NCBI GenBank assembly: GCA_934045905.1
Contig: OW203761.1
Location: 34,212,964 to 34,276,963 of the forward strand
Reading direction: 5' to 3'
Source: Leuctra nigra
Lineage: Eukaryota > Arthropoda > Insecta > Plecoptera > Leuctridae
Length of the DNA stretch: 64,000 bases
Shown: piece by piece, positions 24,001 through 39,000 of the stretch
How the letters are laid out: every line of letters starts with the position of its first letter
Numbering within the stretch: the stretch's first letter is position 1
Position numbers and translations under genes: made by a program
The notes under the pieces: generated by a model
Database searches by the model: none
What the model saw: the letters and a program-made list of their open reading frames with translations, nothing else
Told to the model about the DNA's origin: nothing

Positions 24001-27000
24001 TAGTAGTAATACCAATCCTGAGAAGTGTTGATCAGAGACATATGCTTGTTCGTTGAATGCAAGAAACACGAAGATACATAGTAGTGCTGATACCATGTAA
24101 CTTGACTGGAAAAGAAGTACCATACATTCGTAAAAATTTGATAAGCTAATTTGTAAGAAAGGCACTCTAATTCTTACACGTTAAGATACGTGAAACAATT
24201 TCAGGCAAATTGTGTTTTCTCTTCAAGTTTTATCTTCATGCCGATAAGACAAGGCAATCAAGAGAGTAAAACATGTATGTGGTACCTACTTAAAATTGTT
24301 GAAAATTCTCTTACCATATCCCAGAAAAGGGCAGACAGCCAGTAGACGAGTCGGTTTGCACCAGTAACAAATTGTTGGTGTTTGGCATTGGAGACTCGCT
24401 CCTCAATAAGGTACACCACAAATGAAGCCGGTACAAAGCTCAATGCAAATATCACAGATATAGCATGCAGAAGGCTCACGCCTGATTGTTGCCTGAAGAG
24501 GATCAGAAAGAAAATAATATTAGGTATGTTATACCAAAAGGAGATAGACTTCAATGTGAAGAAATACTTTGAATATGTTAGGCTGCTAACACTTTAGTTT
24601 TCATTAGGTAGGTAGTACAAAAACTCAAGCTGCATTACATGTTTGAATGTAAGCATTGGAAGGTACAGGTATTCATGCTACGTATTTCATACCTTGCAAC
24701 GTTGATACAACCATAGAGTAGTTAGTACTTAGTTTTAGCTGCAATATACCAATATTGCCTTCAATATTGACAAATATTGACTAATAATATTTGTCTAGTT
24801 GGGATTCTATCTAGATATTGAACTGAACCTAAAAGTGGTTGAAATCTATATAAGGTCGGTGGCAACGATGAACCCGCTTTAGCATTGCCAGGTATAGGGT
24901 GGCCCATGCTAGAGCGGGTTCATCTTTGGCTGTCACCTACCATACCTACATATTCAAACCACCACCTCCAACCACCATAGAAGGTACTAAACCTAGTAGA
25001 ACCTAGTAAATCTAGTAGAAGGTACTAGAAGGTACTTACGTACCTTAAGTACGTAAGGTACTTATTACAAATATCATTTTATCCATAAATTATTGCAAGG
25101 AATATGTTTTATAAGATTGACTTACAATAGTTCATCATTGATTTGTGATTGTGAGAAGTTCATGGGGTGGTTTATGACTTGAATACCATAGAGTTCCTTG
25201 TATTGCCGCTTCTCCGGTGGCAAAGATGCACGAAGAACGATGTTGTTGACTGCATTCATGTACAAGACTGAAGATGTCCATGCTTTGTTGTTGAACCAAA
25301 CCTTGACATTGGACAATGAAATGAAATTAATTGAGTTAATTGATGAAATGAAAGCTGATTTTTTTGCTGATTATTGTTACATTTTGTACACCCGCAGTCA
25401 CAGAAATTGCTTGCAAAATTCTAAGTTCTTTTCAAAAACTTGATAATCCCGGCAAAAATACATAATAGGTAAACCAAGATTTTGGGGCATGTGGGGTTGA
25501 AAGGTTTGATTATAAGAACCAATCATCCACCCCATAGATAATAATTGTTTCTCTATTCAACAAAATATATTGATGGTAATTCGAGCTCTTGGTCTTCACC
25601 ACTTAACCGTCAATTTTTCTGACTGCGGGCGGGGCGGGTGTACTTATTTTTATTAGAACAGAATATTTTAAATCCCAAATGTATGTATTACAATTTAAAA
25701 CTTGAATTACTACTTGCTTACAAAGTTATTGTTTACGGTAAAGATGGCGATTAAAAGCAAACATATTATTATCAACGTTCGATTAACTCACTCTAATATT
25801 GTCGAGACTATCTACGTCACCAGAAGCTGAAGGCAAGTAGTTTGACAGGTTCTTGAAGGCATCCATCATCTCTGGTGACAATGCATCCTCCGTCATATTC
25901 TGGAATCCAGTCAGCTGATTGGCTAGACGCATCAGCTCGAAGAGACGGGAAACATTTAACATACCCATCGGATTAGTTGTGCCAAAGGACACTCCAGCTA
26001 TACCTCTACAAGAAGACACAAAAGTTTGAAGATGCATTACGGTTAAAATTAAAACAAGTACATACCATATTATCTCGTGTATAAGACGCACTCGTGTATA
26101 AGACGCACCCTTGTTTTGAGAAGTCTATTTTAAGAAAACACTTAGCATGCGTGTATAAGGCGCAGTAAAATGATGAAAAACATTGTGTGTTTGTATACAT
26201 GATATCCATCTAAATGTTGGTTTTCCAGCTAACTGAGCTATTTGAATGAAAATCACTGCCAACTTGTTGTAAACAAACAGGAATTTCCTGCTTCTGAGAA
26301 AGGGGGGGAGGGGAGTCTCTTCCCAGCAGCTGTTGTTTGCTCTAACAGGCGCGCACCTGCCTTTCCTCTGCATTCCAAAACAAACCAAACTCCCCTCCTC
26401 CCCTTCCATTAAGATCGCATTCAACAGTGCTTAGTCTATTTTATGTCTGTCAGAGTAATGTTTTTCAGACGTAAACATATATTTTGTCTCCTGATCTAAA
26501 TGCAAGAGAAAACATTTTGTTGCACACATTTAATATGTTAATAGTGTTGTGTCTAGACACAGTATGAGTAGTCCAGACAGAGTGAGAGGGCAAGGCAGAG
26601 TTAGACAACATGTGGCAGTCTACCACAGCTCTGTTTACAAACATCCACCTTGGATTTACTGGGAAAAAAGCTTGGTATGCGTGTATAAGACGCAGGGCTG
26701 TTTTCAGAATCAAAATATTGACATATAATTGCGTCTTATACACGAGTTAATACGGTATATGGTTTCATTTTACATACTTTGATTTGAATTTGGGTGGTGA
26801 TACTTTCACTATCCAGTCAGAAATATTTCTTCCCGTCATGTTGCGTATAATTTCACCACTAGATATCTAAAAAAGCAAAGTTAATGTATATAAAAAATCA
26901 AGTTCAATATTATTTGAAATTAAAAGAAAGTGCAATATCTTAAATATGATAAGGCCAGTAATATACTTACCATGGTAGAAGGAGGTTCAGGCCCACCGGC

Positions 27001-30000
27001 TCCCGGACGACACTTCGGAGTTCCCTTCAAGCATGGACAGTCTGGTGAATTCTTGCTAAATGTCGACGGATATGACATGTTGCCAACTTCCACGGGATTA
27101 CAGTACTTAGAACTGTAATAGAGTGTTAAGCAGTAAAGTAAAGACAATTTTAATACTGAGAATAGTACCAATAGAATTTATATTGGTTTTCAATTTTGTG
27201 AATTTTTAGCTTTTTCATTTGTGTTCATGTTTTGAACGATGTGGCTGAATACAACAACATAAAGTTGGTATACCAAGAAAATATGATTTGATGAGAAATT
27301 GAACTAAAAGCATAACCTTCATGTTGTTTGCTTTTTAAAATGACAACCTAGGAAGGTTTTTGTGCACTTGTAATGCAAATAGGATCGAATCAGTTCTCCT
27401 CTCAGTCAGAGCCAGTAAGGTTTCTCAGCAGAATCCCATCACTAGCAGTTAATTTATTCAGGCAAGGACCTACATTTACCCTGGGGGGTTATTCTAAAAC
27501 TTTAAAATTCCGGATTCGGCACGAATACGATTCACGGCCATATGGATTAACATTGCACCGAATCGTATTCGGGCCGAATCTGGAATTTTTAAGTTTTAGA
27601 ATAACCCCCCTGGTATGAAAAAGTAAACCATTTTTCAATAGTGCCCAGAGAGTGTTGCTCATTTATGAACCGAATCTGGTGAAACTGCTATATTAAAGTT
27701 ACTGAAAATGTAATTAGTATTATCATGAATAGTCACATACCTGGTTCCATTCACTTCAACGCAAGCTGTGCCCAAGCCCATGTCTCCAAGCAATTCATTT
27801 TGGTATCGTTGTGACCATTGGCTCACAGAATCAGTATCATCATTGCTGAAGAAAACATGGCTGGGTGGCTTATACATCCACGGATTGAGGACGAGAGGTG
27901 ACCGATTCTTCAGCTTTGGAAAGATCACTGTGAAGCCCAAAGCCATGCACACAAACACTGCTGGGACAACAAGCTGAAAAGTAGAAGAATAATTGTTAAA
28001 ACCCAGACTCGGTGAATGTAGGTATTGTAGGTACCCAATTTGTCCAGAATAGTTTTGTTTTAAATAAAAAACTAATATAGATAATTTTCATATTAATTAA
28101 ATTTAATAATGGTTATTTAAATAAAAGTTGATTAGATGTTAGTAGTATGTATCTCTATGATTAGGCAAATTGTTGTAATGAAAGGGGGATGCAGATTGCA
28201 GACATAGATTGGCATATATGGTCAGTGGTTAATTTGTAAATGTAGGTGGGCGTATGCTTGGCCTTGTCAGGGGAAACATATTTGTTTACGAAACAATGGG
28301 GGGTTTGGGGGGGAGGGCACCCAAATACATTACAAGTCCGGGGCGCATAGCCGCAGGGAAATTGTGAATTTCAGGATCAAATATGGCGCCTTTTCACGCA
28401 ATTTGTACACAATTTAAAGCCAATAAAAAAGGCCTAAAACCGAGTGAGGCGACGCGTCCCCCTCATTCGCTTCCAAATTAACCATTGCATGTGGTATTCG
28501 ATAATAGTCTCCAGCTGAGACCTCATGCTTACCTCGCAAATAATGGCTTTTGGATTTCTACGAGTGTGATGAAATCTCTTGATTGTCAGAGCCTTGAATT
28601 GTTCCCATTTCATTAGCCATGTATTGGAGGCAATCATGGTCGGCTTAGGAGCGGCTTCCGATGTAGGAATGTTGTTGTCTGCGAAAGTGTACACGATATA
28701 AGTCAGGGGTCGCAAACCTTTTTTGGTCCAGGAGCCAAATTCCCCAAAATGTATAAATTAAATAATAACGAGAGCTGCATTAGAGACAATAAAACATAAA
28801 ATACTGAAAATAATAAATTGCATGACTAGTTTATTTTGATATTTTGACGAAGCCCATTATAAGTTGCCCCGCAGGGCGGTTTCTGTAGAATAACAATTTA
28901 AAAGTGATTCAAGGGCTCTAAAATGAACAAACTGAATCAAATAACCTTCCAATTGTTGCCCCGCAGGGCATTTTTTTTGAATTTTGAATTTTCACATTTT
29001 TCGATTCCAGATTTTAATTTAAATTATAAAGAGCCATTCAAGAACCACAAAGGAGCCGCAGGTTGCCGACCCCTGACATAAGTGAAGAATGGAGAGCATA
29101 ATTGATATGCAGTAGAAGTCTTTGTCCTAGACTAATTTAATATAATTAAAAAATCCACCCATTGAAGTTACATAATCAGAATAATAATAATATACAATGA
29201 ATAAAGGTCAATCAATGTTGTTATTCACTTCTCATCAATAGACCATAATAGACGTAGTGCCCAAACAAATATAGGTGTAAAGGCATGCAACTGACAAGAT
29301 GTAATACCAATACCTTTGACCACTGTACTGTGTTGAAGGTACACAAACACATCGAAAGTGTATTAATCTTCAATAACGTTAAACCCTTGTTAGTTATTTC
29401 TGGTAGGTAGCAGTGAACAGGTGCTGTTATGGTTAAGGAATGAAAACAGTGCAGATACCGTACCTTGATTCTCACTCTACTAATGTTGAATATGATTTAG
29501 CATGATTTAGTACACGTATTATAATTAAAGTTTGAATATAAAAAATAGCACAATGAGTTTTTCTGGTACCAACAAGAAGGAAACTACTCAATTACACTAC
29601 CACTCGATATTTGTTCTCTAGATTACTAACTAAATTGTAGATCACATCTCTAACACAGACAATCAGAGCTCCAAAATTGGTGAAATAGACATGATTAGGT
29701 CATACTAGTAAATTAGTTCAAATAGGTAAGTTAATTAAAGCATGCATAATAGTTGGTAGGTATTAGGTAATTCCAGAACTAAGGTACCTCAAGATTTGGG
29801 GACATCATTTGCTAAAAGTAAAATTATAGTAAGTACCTAATACTTTAAGCTTTAGTTTATGATTTTCATTAGAAGTTAGAGGTTTGAATTTGGTAAATAA
29901 TAAATAATAAATATATATGTGAAGGTAAATAAATATTTTTGAAAGATACTTTGTATACATTTTTTTTCTGCACATTACCCCTTAGCTTGAGGCAACTTAA

Positions 30001-33000
30001 CTTTAGTTTAGTGAGATATTGAGATAAAACATGCATTGCCCACCATGCAATTATAATTTGTGCTTGATGTGCAAAAAACTCACAAGTAACGTTTGAGCCT
30101 TTCAACTGAACCACAATCTGTTTTTTTGCTGAAAATAAAAGTTAATTATGCAGAACTAATAATTATAACAATATTAACAATCATAATTAATATTAGAGGT
30201 GAACCGAGGAGATTTTCCCTCTCAAGCTGCGTTCCCATACTTCGCTTTCGCTTCGCATTCGGTTCGCTTTCGCAAAATGGCTACCTTTTAACACAGAAAA
30301 TCGTCCATGTTTAATTTCGTCTCCGAAATGCAAAAATGTTGGACCAACTTCAACTTCGACGAAACCGAAACGCGCGAAATCCGGAAGTGATGCGATATAT
30401 CGAATCTCCATTTCCGGTCGACCTCGAGCTTATATTCGATTTTCGATTAACCCTTTGCGCTCCTATGGCGGGTGTGACCCGCCATTAAAATATTTTAGTT
30501 CCTATCCTATGGCGGGACTGACCCGCCTTTGAATATTCCCGCTCTTTCTGCATTAACAGCACTGGTAGCTCTATCTCTGAGGAATTTACTGTACTAAGTA
30601 GTTGAGCCATAGTTTGGTGAACAGCTGATCACTGCCTGAACTTTTCTACTCATCAAATATTATGCATTTGGTTCCAATTACTGCCTGCACAGCAAGTTCC
30701 CTTTAAATTTAAATGGACCTGAGGGTGAGTTAGGTGAAAATATAAATGGATTGCAAAGGGTTAATGAACATATGTTTTGACGTTTTGACGTTTCAACTTT
30801 CAAGTTTCACTTTTTCCGCATTTTCTTGCCTTTCTTGCTTATTATCTGATTATTATCCGTCATTTTGTTTTTAACTTTTGGCAGAATATTATTTATGTTT
30901 CGCGTATCCATGGATACGTGAAACAGAAATTATGGAAACGACTACAAACTTCGCGACGCGAAAGCGAACCGAATGCGAAACGAAAGCGAAGTATGGGAAC
31001 CCAGCTTCAATGATATTTTCGATAGACAGAATTTCAGTTCGAGGTGTTGCGCGTATCCGTGCTCGCTCATCAACGCGTTACACAGAGCGTTTTCCTAGTT
31101 AAAAACATGCGTTTCACCAATATGACTCCAAATATAAAATACAATAAAAAATAAAAGGTGATAGATTTGCCATAGAATTTGACAATTATGCAGGTGATTA
31201 TTATTTCTTTACATTTAATAGGAGAAATGATCCTGGTCAGCGATCGCAACTACAAGAACTTTCTGGCCCTTGCTTATCTAAAAAGTAAAAACAAATCTGA
31301 GATTTGTTGCAAAGACACAAAATTATTTAGATATTATTTAGAAATTCTCCCTGCATCATACTTTATTACATTGAGTTTTCTACACAATAGTAATTATTTT
31401 AGTGACATCTATTTGCTTCAACTCTGCTAGATGAACTTCGTACTTCCTTGCAACCGAAAGATTCGCAATAGCAAGGGATCATTCCTCCTAATAAAAGGTA
31501 AAGGTGTAGACAAATATATCGTGTCGAACAATAATCGCTAGATTTTAAATTTTATAAACATACAAACAGGTACTCACATGAAATCGATTCGTCGAGAATT
31601 TTCATAGTAAACTCATTTCCCGACTTGGGTTTGGTGTTGAATGGAGTGCAAGGACAACACGCTTTGCCAGCATGTACGAAACTCTCTCCTAGTGTGCGTG
31701 AATTGCCTGGTGATAACACACGGACAACACAGACACTTAGCAATCACACAGACGTAAAAGTATTTTGGAATATATCATAAACAAGTATAGCTGCTACAAA
31801 TGAAAAATAGCGTATCGTTATTTATACAGAAATGAGAATATTGGTGTGAAAATACAGTGAGTGCCTGGTTATGTCCAAGGCAAACAGATAAAAAATAATT
31901 CAGAATGAGGTCCAAAAGAAGTAGAAAAAGAGAGCAAAAATTAGATGAACTTTGACATGAACAAATGTTTTAAACAGCAAGTACATATGTATGTGCCACT
32001 GTGCTCAATTCAAGTTCTGTAAGTAGATAATTCTCAATTCTCATATTGCTGCATGGAATAACGAGATTTTATTTTCACTGCTACGAAGCACGATGGGGTT
32101 TGACGATGTAGATATACCTGGAGGTCCCACGCCGTTGCTTGCCTTTTTCTCACCATCCTCTGCTACTTTCAGGAATATCTGTCACAGCAAAATCAATTAT
32201 ACACCTATTGGCAATTCATACTGGATTATTAAACTGAGAAATGAGAATTGTACTAGGCTGGAATCTGGTGTCAATTCTCATCCAGAGATACCTAATTTGC
32301 CACACAAACAACATTCATGTTAAAACATTCTCTTACAGAGAAAAAATCTTCACTCTTTGTACCAGGGACTGGATTCACAAAGAAGTATAACTTTATGATT
32401 GAAAAACTAATATCAATATTAGCTATTTATTACCATGTTTTACCGGCATATCTTTATGAATATAATTACATATTCAGATCGCCATTTAAAATGATAAAAT
32501 ATCAAGATTTAACATGGTAATATCATGGTAGGTTAAGGTAATTGATATATTGGTAGTTTGAATGCTATACCAGCATAAAGTTATGAGTATGACGGTATAG
32601 GGCTTAAAACCTTTTGTGAATCTAGCCCCAGGTGCCTGGTATTTTAGTTTGGTGCCAGTTAGGTACCTCAATTTTAATCACTTGCTCACTCCAATACCAA
32701 TTCCCACCATAAAAATCCATAACCTAATCTCAATGAGAAAGTAATTAAATGAAAAAGATGAGAAGTGTTAAATTACCTCCTCCAGTGTCGTATCTGATAT
32801 GCCGTAGGAGTTAATACCAAGTACTGCCATGTTCTGATCCAGTGCTTCGAACAGCATCTCAAAAACATTGTTCTCCTCCTGATGAGGAAGGTTCAAAACA
32901 AGTTCCGAACCAAGATACTGCAGAAGTTTGGCTGCTGGAATATATTTCTTCACCAGTGCCGTAATGCCTGCGAATTGCAAGAATAATTTAATGCTAATGG

Positions 33001-36000
33001 AAATCAGTCAGCCTTGCAAAATAGTAAGTCACTAAAAAACTGTAATTTGAATGAACAAACCTTGAACCGAACTAGAAGCTACGCTACTGGAGGCTGCGTC
33101 TGGAGCTGTTGAAACTTGCTGGATCTTTAAAAGAGAAAATAAATTCATCATGAATTATAATTATCTATTAGTTACCTACTCATGAAAAACCATACAGATA
33201 TAATATTATAAAAATATGGTTGTCAATTAGTTACATAAAGTGATCAAAGAAGTTAACTCACTTGATTTATGGAGACTTTGTTTGTTGCAATCTCATTGGT
33301 CTCGATTGTGAGGTAGTAACCAAGACCAAATGTGGCCTTGAGAAAGAGGCTCGAGCCACAGCATTGCAACTGGCCATTAGCGATGATAGCTATTCTGTCT
33401 CCAAGCAGATCTGCTTCGTCCATGAAGTGTGTAGTGAGAATAACAGTGCGGCCTGCCAAAACAAACATTTCAAAATCAGACACAAAAATCATTGTTAGGT
33501 ACTTTGATTTAGATTTATAAACTAAAGTAAGAACAAGTAAAGTGCTAATTCAATATTTAGCAGAAATCAATTAAATCTTGCGATTTGCTAACCTTTCTTG
33601 TATTTGACGAGTAGCTCCCAGATGGATCTGCGTGAAAATGGATCCACACCCGATGTTGGCTCATCCAATATTACTGTTCTATTGACACAAAATACCTCAA
33701 TTAGAATATGAGTTATCTATAGAGAAAACAATCAACTTAGAGAATAAGCAATTAGAGTAGTTACTTAGAGGACAACTGATTTTTTTTATAACTCTCTTTT
33801 GGCAAAGAACAAAGAACAAAAGCAGAAGTATTTGCAGTGGTCATGGCACTGCTAGCAACCTACTTGGAGCCACCGATGAATGCTGCTGCAATCGACAGCT
33901 TTCTCTGCATTCCACCAGAAAGTTCTCGAGCTAGTGAATGCCGCTTCTGAGGAAATCCAAGGTCCTCCAGCATCTGCTCGATCTCGGCCATCACAGCCTT
34001 CTTTGGGTGTCCTTTAAGTCGGGCGTAGAACCATAGATGCTCCTCCACACTAAGGCTGAGGGACAAAACATCAAATCATGTGACAGTCAATGTGATAATA
34101 ATAATGCCAATTCCATATCTGTATAGTTCTATGGGATTGAGTGCATTAGTTATTTTACCCCACAACCCACATAACCTGCATCTAGTTGCCTGTACCCATT
34201 CACACTCGCCTTAAAAATGACACCTAAGAACAATATTAAATTCAAACTATTTTTGGATTTAATTATTAAAAATTGAAAGACTATTGCTTTCCCTGTACAA
34301 ATCTGCTAATCTGTGAGTACTTACTGATCAAACAGGACATTGTGTTGTGGGCACATCCCTAGGTTCTTGCGTATACGGTCCATGTCTTGGCAGATATCCA
34401 TGTTGTTGATGACAGCTGTGCCCGTAGTTGGAGGAAACATACCAGTCAAGATCGATCTGTTGAATAGAGTCATCGAGTTTAGCAAAGACAATGAAACTTG
34501 ATATGATTAGGATGGCTCAATACGAAACACTCGTTTGTATTCTATCTTCATGATTAGGTACCTACCTTAGTATTTTATATATTTAGATCATTTATTTGTG
34601 TACTAAATACAATTGTCACATTTTAGTACAAATGTGTTTCTCATCTCCTAAAAGTTGATTGATAAGTACGAATTGGTATTTATTTACATTGGTATTGGTG
34701 TTTATATTGTAGATCTATGTATTTAAATTAATTGCGTGGGTCATTACAGTCTGGACAGTGTGTGTCTGTACCTACTCTCACCAGACGGACCCACTCGCAG
34801 TTGTTCTTCTGACAATCAGCGCATTCTGTTGAGAGTTCAGACGTATTTTGCCCCAACTGTACTCACATAGTAGTAGTTTTGCCAGCTCCATTATGTCCCA
34901 GGAACGAGGTGATCTGATCATCGTAGAAGTTGAGATTCATGTTCCTCAATGCCACCTTGCCATTGCTGTACATTTTTGACATATCACGGATTGACACACC
35001 GATCTTCAAGTGCTTCGGCTCAGCCTCAAACTTTTCTTGAGAACCTTGAACAATCGAGATAAATGAACATGTAGTAGGTACTGAATGTCCTCGAAAACGT
35101 TTAACAACCAGATTAACTTGAAGTACTAGATTGAGAGATCTACCTATGGCAAATAAATTAAATTTGAAGATACATACGTCTATTCTATAATACTAATATA
35201 ATACTTCTACATCATCGTTATAGCACCAATCGTGTATCATGTATGCAGGTATGGTGGTACCTGGTGGTACCTTGATGAAAAATTAAAAATCCATTCCCCC
35301 TAAGAATTACCGACCTTGAAATATCAAGTCAAGCCATTTTATTAGATTGCCAGCCAGCAATATATGAAAACCAATTTGTTAACAATTATTAATTATAATT
35401 ACAGGAGCCAATTTGAAAAGCCTACACACACCACCTGCCACTACTTTTGTAGACTTTACTGAAGAAGAGTATGGGAGTGAAGGGAACCAGAGTGAACCTG
35501 AAGAAGCTGAAGAAGAAAATGATAAAGAGCTAGGCTTATGTGCACAAAGTGAGGTTAGAAAGATGTGTAAATTTGTTAGGGAAAAGAAGAAGAAAAGTAG
35601 GATGGTTAAGAATAAGATAGGTATAATGAAGGGCATTGGTGTACAGCCTGAAGTTGTCCGAGGCATTGCAGCGATGTTCACTCACATGAGTGGAAAAATC
35701 AGTAAGCTCGAGGTTACTCTGGAAATGATGAAAACTAGAATAGAATCAAATGATGGCTACGTTGGAGATAAACTAGAAGATGCAACTCAACGTGATCTCA
35801 TAGAAGATTACGAGAAGAATGTGAAGAACAAAGAACTTAAGGAGCTTGAAAACGGGGCTGATCGATACCTCTGGGAAACAGAAGTAGACGGTAGAGTGAA
35901 CCTTCTGAAGGAAACGGTGAACGAACTGAGTAAAGAAATAACCTTTCTGTACATGCAGATATTTGATCTTAGGAAGACTAAGGGAAAACCAGTAGAAAAA

Positions 36001-39000
36001 GTATTGGAACAAGAACAAGAAGAAACACAAGTAGCGCAGAAAGATCCTGATATGCCGGTGTACGCTGACGAAGATTCAGGAGACGAACGCTCTCCTGCAG
36101 AAGTCCAGGCTGCCCCTCGGAGTCCTGATTCATCAGTTCAAGGATATCTATCACCTGGCGGTCATCCAGTGCCAGTCGATCGTACGGTGTTGCGCGTGCC
36201 GCACCTAAATCAACCCCTGCGTCTACTTCGTCGACCACAAGAGGTGGAAGTGCAATCTCTGCTAGAACACCAGGACGGCAACGCAGCGCTGGAGGTACAC
36301 CAGGACGGCAACGCAGCGCTGGAGGTACACCAGGACGGCAACGCAGCGCTGGAGGTACACCAGGACGGCAACGCAGCGCTGGAGGTACACCAGGACGGTA
36401 ACGCGGAGCCGGTAGAACACCAGGACGGCAACGCAGCGCTGGAGGTACACCAGGACGGTAACGCGGAACCGGTAGAACACCAGGACGGCAACGCAGCGAT
36501 GGAGGTACACCAGGACGGCAACGCAGCGCTGGAGGAACACCAGGACGGCAATGCGGCGCCGGTAGAACACCAGGACGGCAACGCAGCGTTGGAGGTACAC
36601 CAGGACGGCAACGCAGCGCTGGAGGAACACCAGGACGGCAATGCGGCGCCGGAAGAACACCAGGACGGAAATGCGGCGTCGGTAGATGGGAACGTAGCTC
36701 CGGTGGAACAGTCTGGATGTCACCTCCTGATTGGGGACATCACTGGCAGTATGGGCATTGGCTTCTGTAGTAAGAAAGGATTTCTGGCACATCAGTTGCC
36801 TGGAATTAGAATTCAGGAACTGACTGAGGAGGTGGCAAACTATAACATCAGGGAAGAACCAGTGTCAGTGACTGTGTTTGTTGGGACTAGGGACATGTAT
36901 GAGGGGAGGAGCAGAAGAGAGATTTTGGATGACATAACGAAGTTGTTGGAGGCTGTAAAAGTAAGGTTTGGAGTGACATGCAAAGTGTATATGGTAGGCA
37001 TGTTGACTGGGAAGGGTATGGGTCCAAGAGAGCTGAACGCTAGTGTCAGAGATTTGTGTAGAGAATGTGGAGTGTGGAACATTAGTCTGAATAATAGGCG
37101 AAGAGTGTTGGAGAAATGGGATTGGTATCGATCTATAGGAGAGGAAGTACGGGCTGTCATAGAAGAGCGGTCAGGTGTGAAGGGGCATCAGGGTTTTTGG
37201 AGCCGTGTTGTGTGGAGGAAAATATCATAAGCACATGCAGCAGAGAAAGAAATGCAGGTGTGGGTAGAGGAAATAAAAGACGTATGCAAGACGAAGGTGG
37301 TGTGAGGGGGGGCGCTAGAGGAATGAAGAGAAGATTGAAGAAACCCTCAATGAGGAGACTTAGAAAAGGAATGGAATTTGTGTTTGGTACCATGAATATT
37401 GTTTCTTTGAACGGTAAAGTGGAAGAAATAATAGATATGATGGTGGAAAGAAAACTTCTGTTCCTAGGTCTAAGTGAAGCAAAGTGGAAAGGAAGTGGCG
37501 AGAGGAAGTTGAGAGACGGTTTTAAGCTATGGTGGTCTGGTGGTACGGAGGGGAAGAACGGAGTGGCTATAGTTGTTAGTCCGCAGGTTTGTGACTTTGT
37601 GGTGGACGTAAAGTGTCATAGTGACAGGATAATGTCCTTGATCCTCAAGGTAAGGGACAGAGTGATGGTGGAGGTTGTCCAAGTATATGCACCTCAGACA
37701 GGCAGACCAGTAGAAGAGAAGGACAGTTTCATTGGGGAGTTGGAAACAGTGTTGGAGGTGGCGAGTGGCAACGTGGTTGTGATAGGGGACTTCAACGCGA
37801 AAGTAGGGAGTGACAGAAGAGGTTATGAAGAGGTGTTGGGGAAGTTTGGGCTGGACGAGAGGAACAGAGATGGAGAGAAACTGCTGGAGATGTGTAAAAG
37901 GAATGGTCTGAAGATAGGCAACACATGGTTTAAGAAGAGAAGAAGCCATAAGATAACGCGATATGGCTACGGGGAAGACAGGTCTGAGTCCATCATAGAC
38001 TACGTCTGCGTAGGAGGAAGTTTGAAGGAAGGAGTAGTTGATGTTGGGGTTTGTCCGTCAGTATCACTCGACAGCGATCATCGCCTGCTGGCATGTACGT
38101 TGAGGGTGCAAGTACATAGGCCGGTAGCAACTGTCTCACACAAAAGAATCAAAGTGTGGAAATTGCAGGACCCGGCGGTGAAGAATGAATTCTGTCAAGT
38201 GATAAGGAGCAGAGAGCCAGTGGGGGAGTTGCGAGATGTAGAAGAGGAGTGGGAGGACTTCAGGAATGCTCTGGTCAAGGAGGCTGAAAAGTTGTGTGGA
38301 AGATCAGGGGGTAAAAGGAAGGAGAAGGAAACAAGATGGTGGAACAGTAGAGTCAAAGAAGCAGTGAGAGAGAAAAGACAAGCGTGGCAGAATTATGAGC
38401 TACAGAGAACTGTGGAGAATGAACAAAGATATAGAATATGTAGAAGAAATGTCGGAAGTATTGTTGTAGAGGAAAAGGAAAAGTCGATGGAAGATTTAGC
38501 AGGAAAACTAGTGACAGATTTTGAAGGAAACAAGAAGATGTTTTATGGATTGATCAAAGGCAAAAGGGGAACAAGAGAGGAATTAAAGAGTATGAAGGAT
38601 AACAACGGGGACCTAGTATGTAACGTGGAAGAAATAAATAGTTTGTGGGGAGAGTACTTTGAGAATCTCCTAAATGTAGGAAAGAAACAAGGTGTACCAG
38701 TGGGTGAAGGAGAGCAGCAGTTTGGAGAGGAAGTGGAAGAAATTGGAATGGAGGAGGAGCTTACTGAGGTGGAAATAACAAGAGCCCTCAAAGAGATGAA
38801 GAATGGCCGAGCACCAGGCATTGATGAGGTGACGATAGAGATGGTGAAAGCAGCGGGGGATGCGGGTATAAGATGGCTTTACCGTGTGATTAAAGCAGCA
38901 TGGAAACAGAAGAAAATTCCAACAGACTGGGAGAAAGGAGTAATTGTCCCTCTTTTCAAGAAAGGGGATCGCAAGAAATGCAGTAATTATAGGGGAGTGA

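Noticed and set aside
36268..36687. CRISPR-like array
   Set aside because: The units are contiguous and in-frame with no unique spacers, in a eukaryotic retrotransposon ORF.
36210..36792. Long minus-strand open frames over the ORF1 minisatellite
   Set aside because: The 30-bp unit is a multiple of three and lacks stops in several frames, so these are mirror frames of the repeat, not genes.
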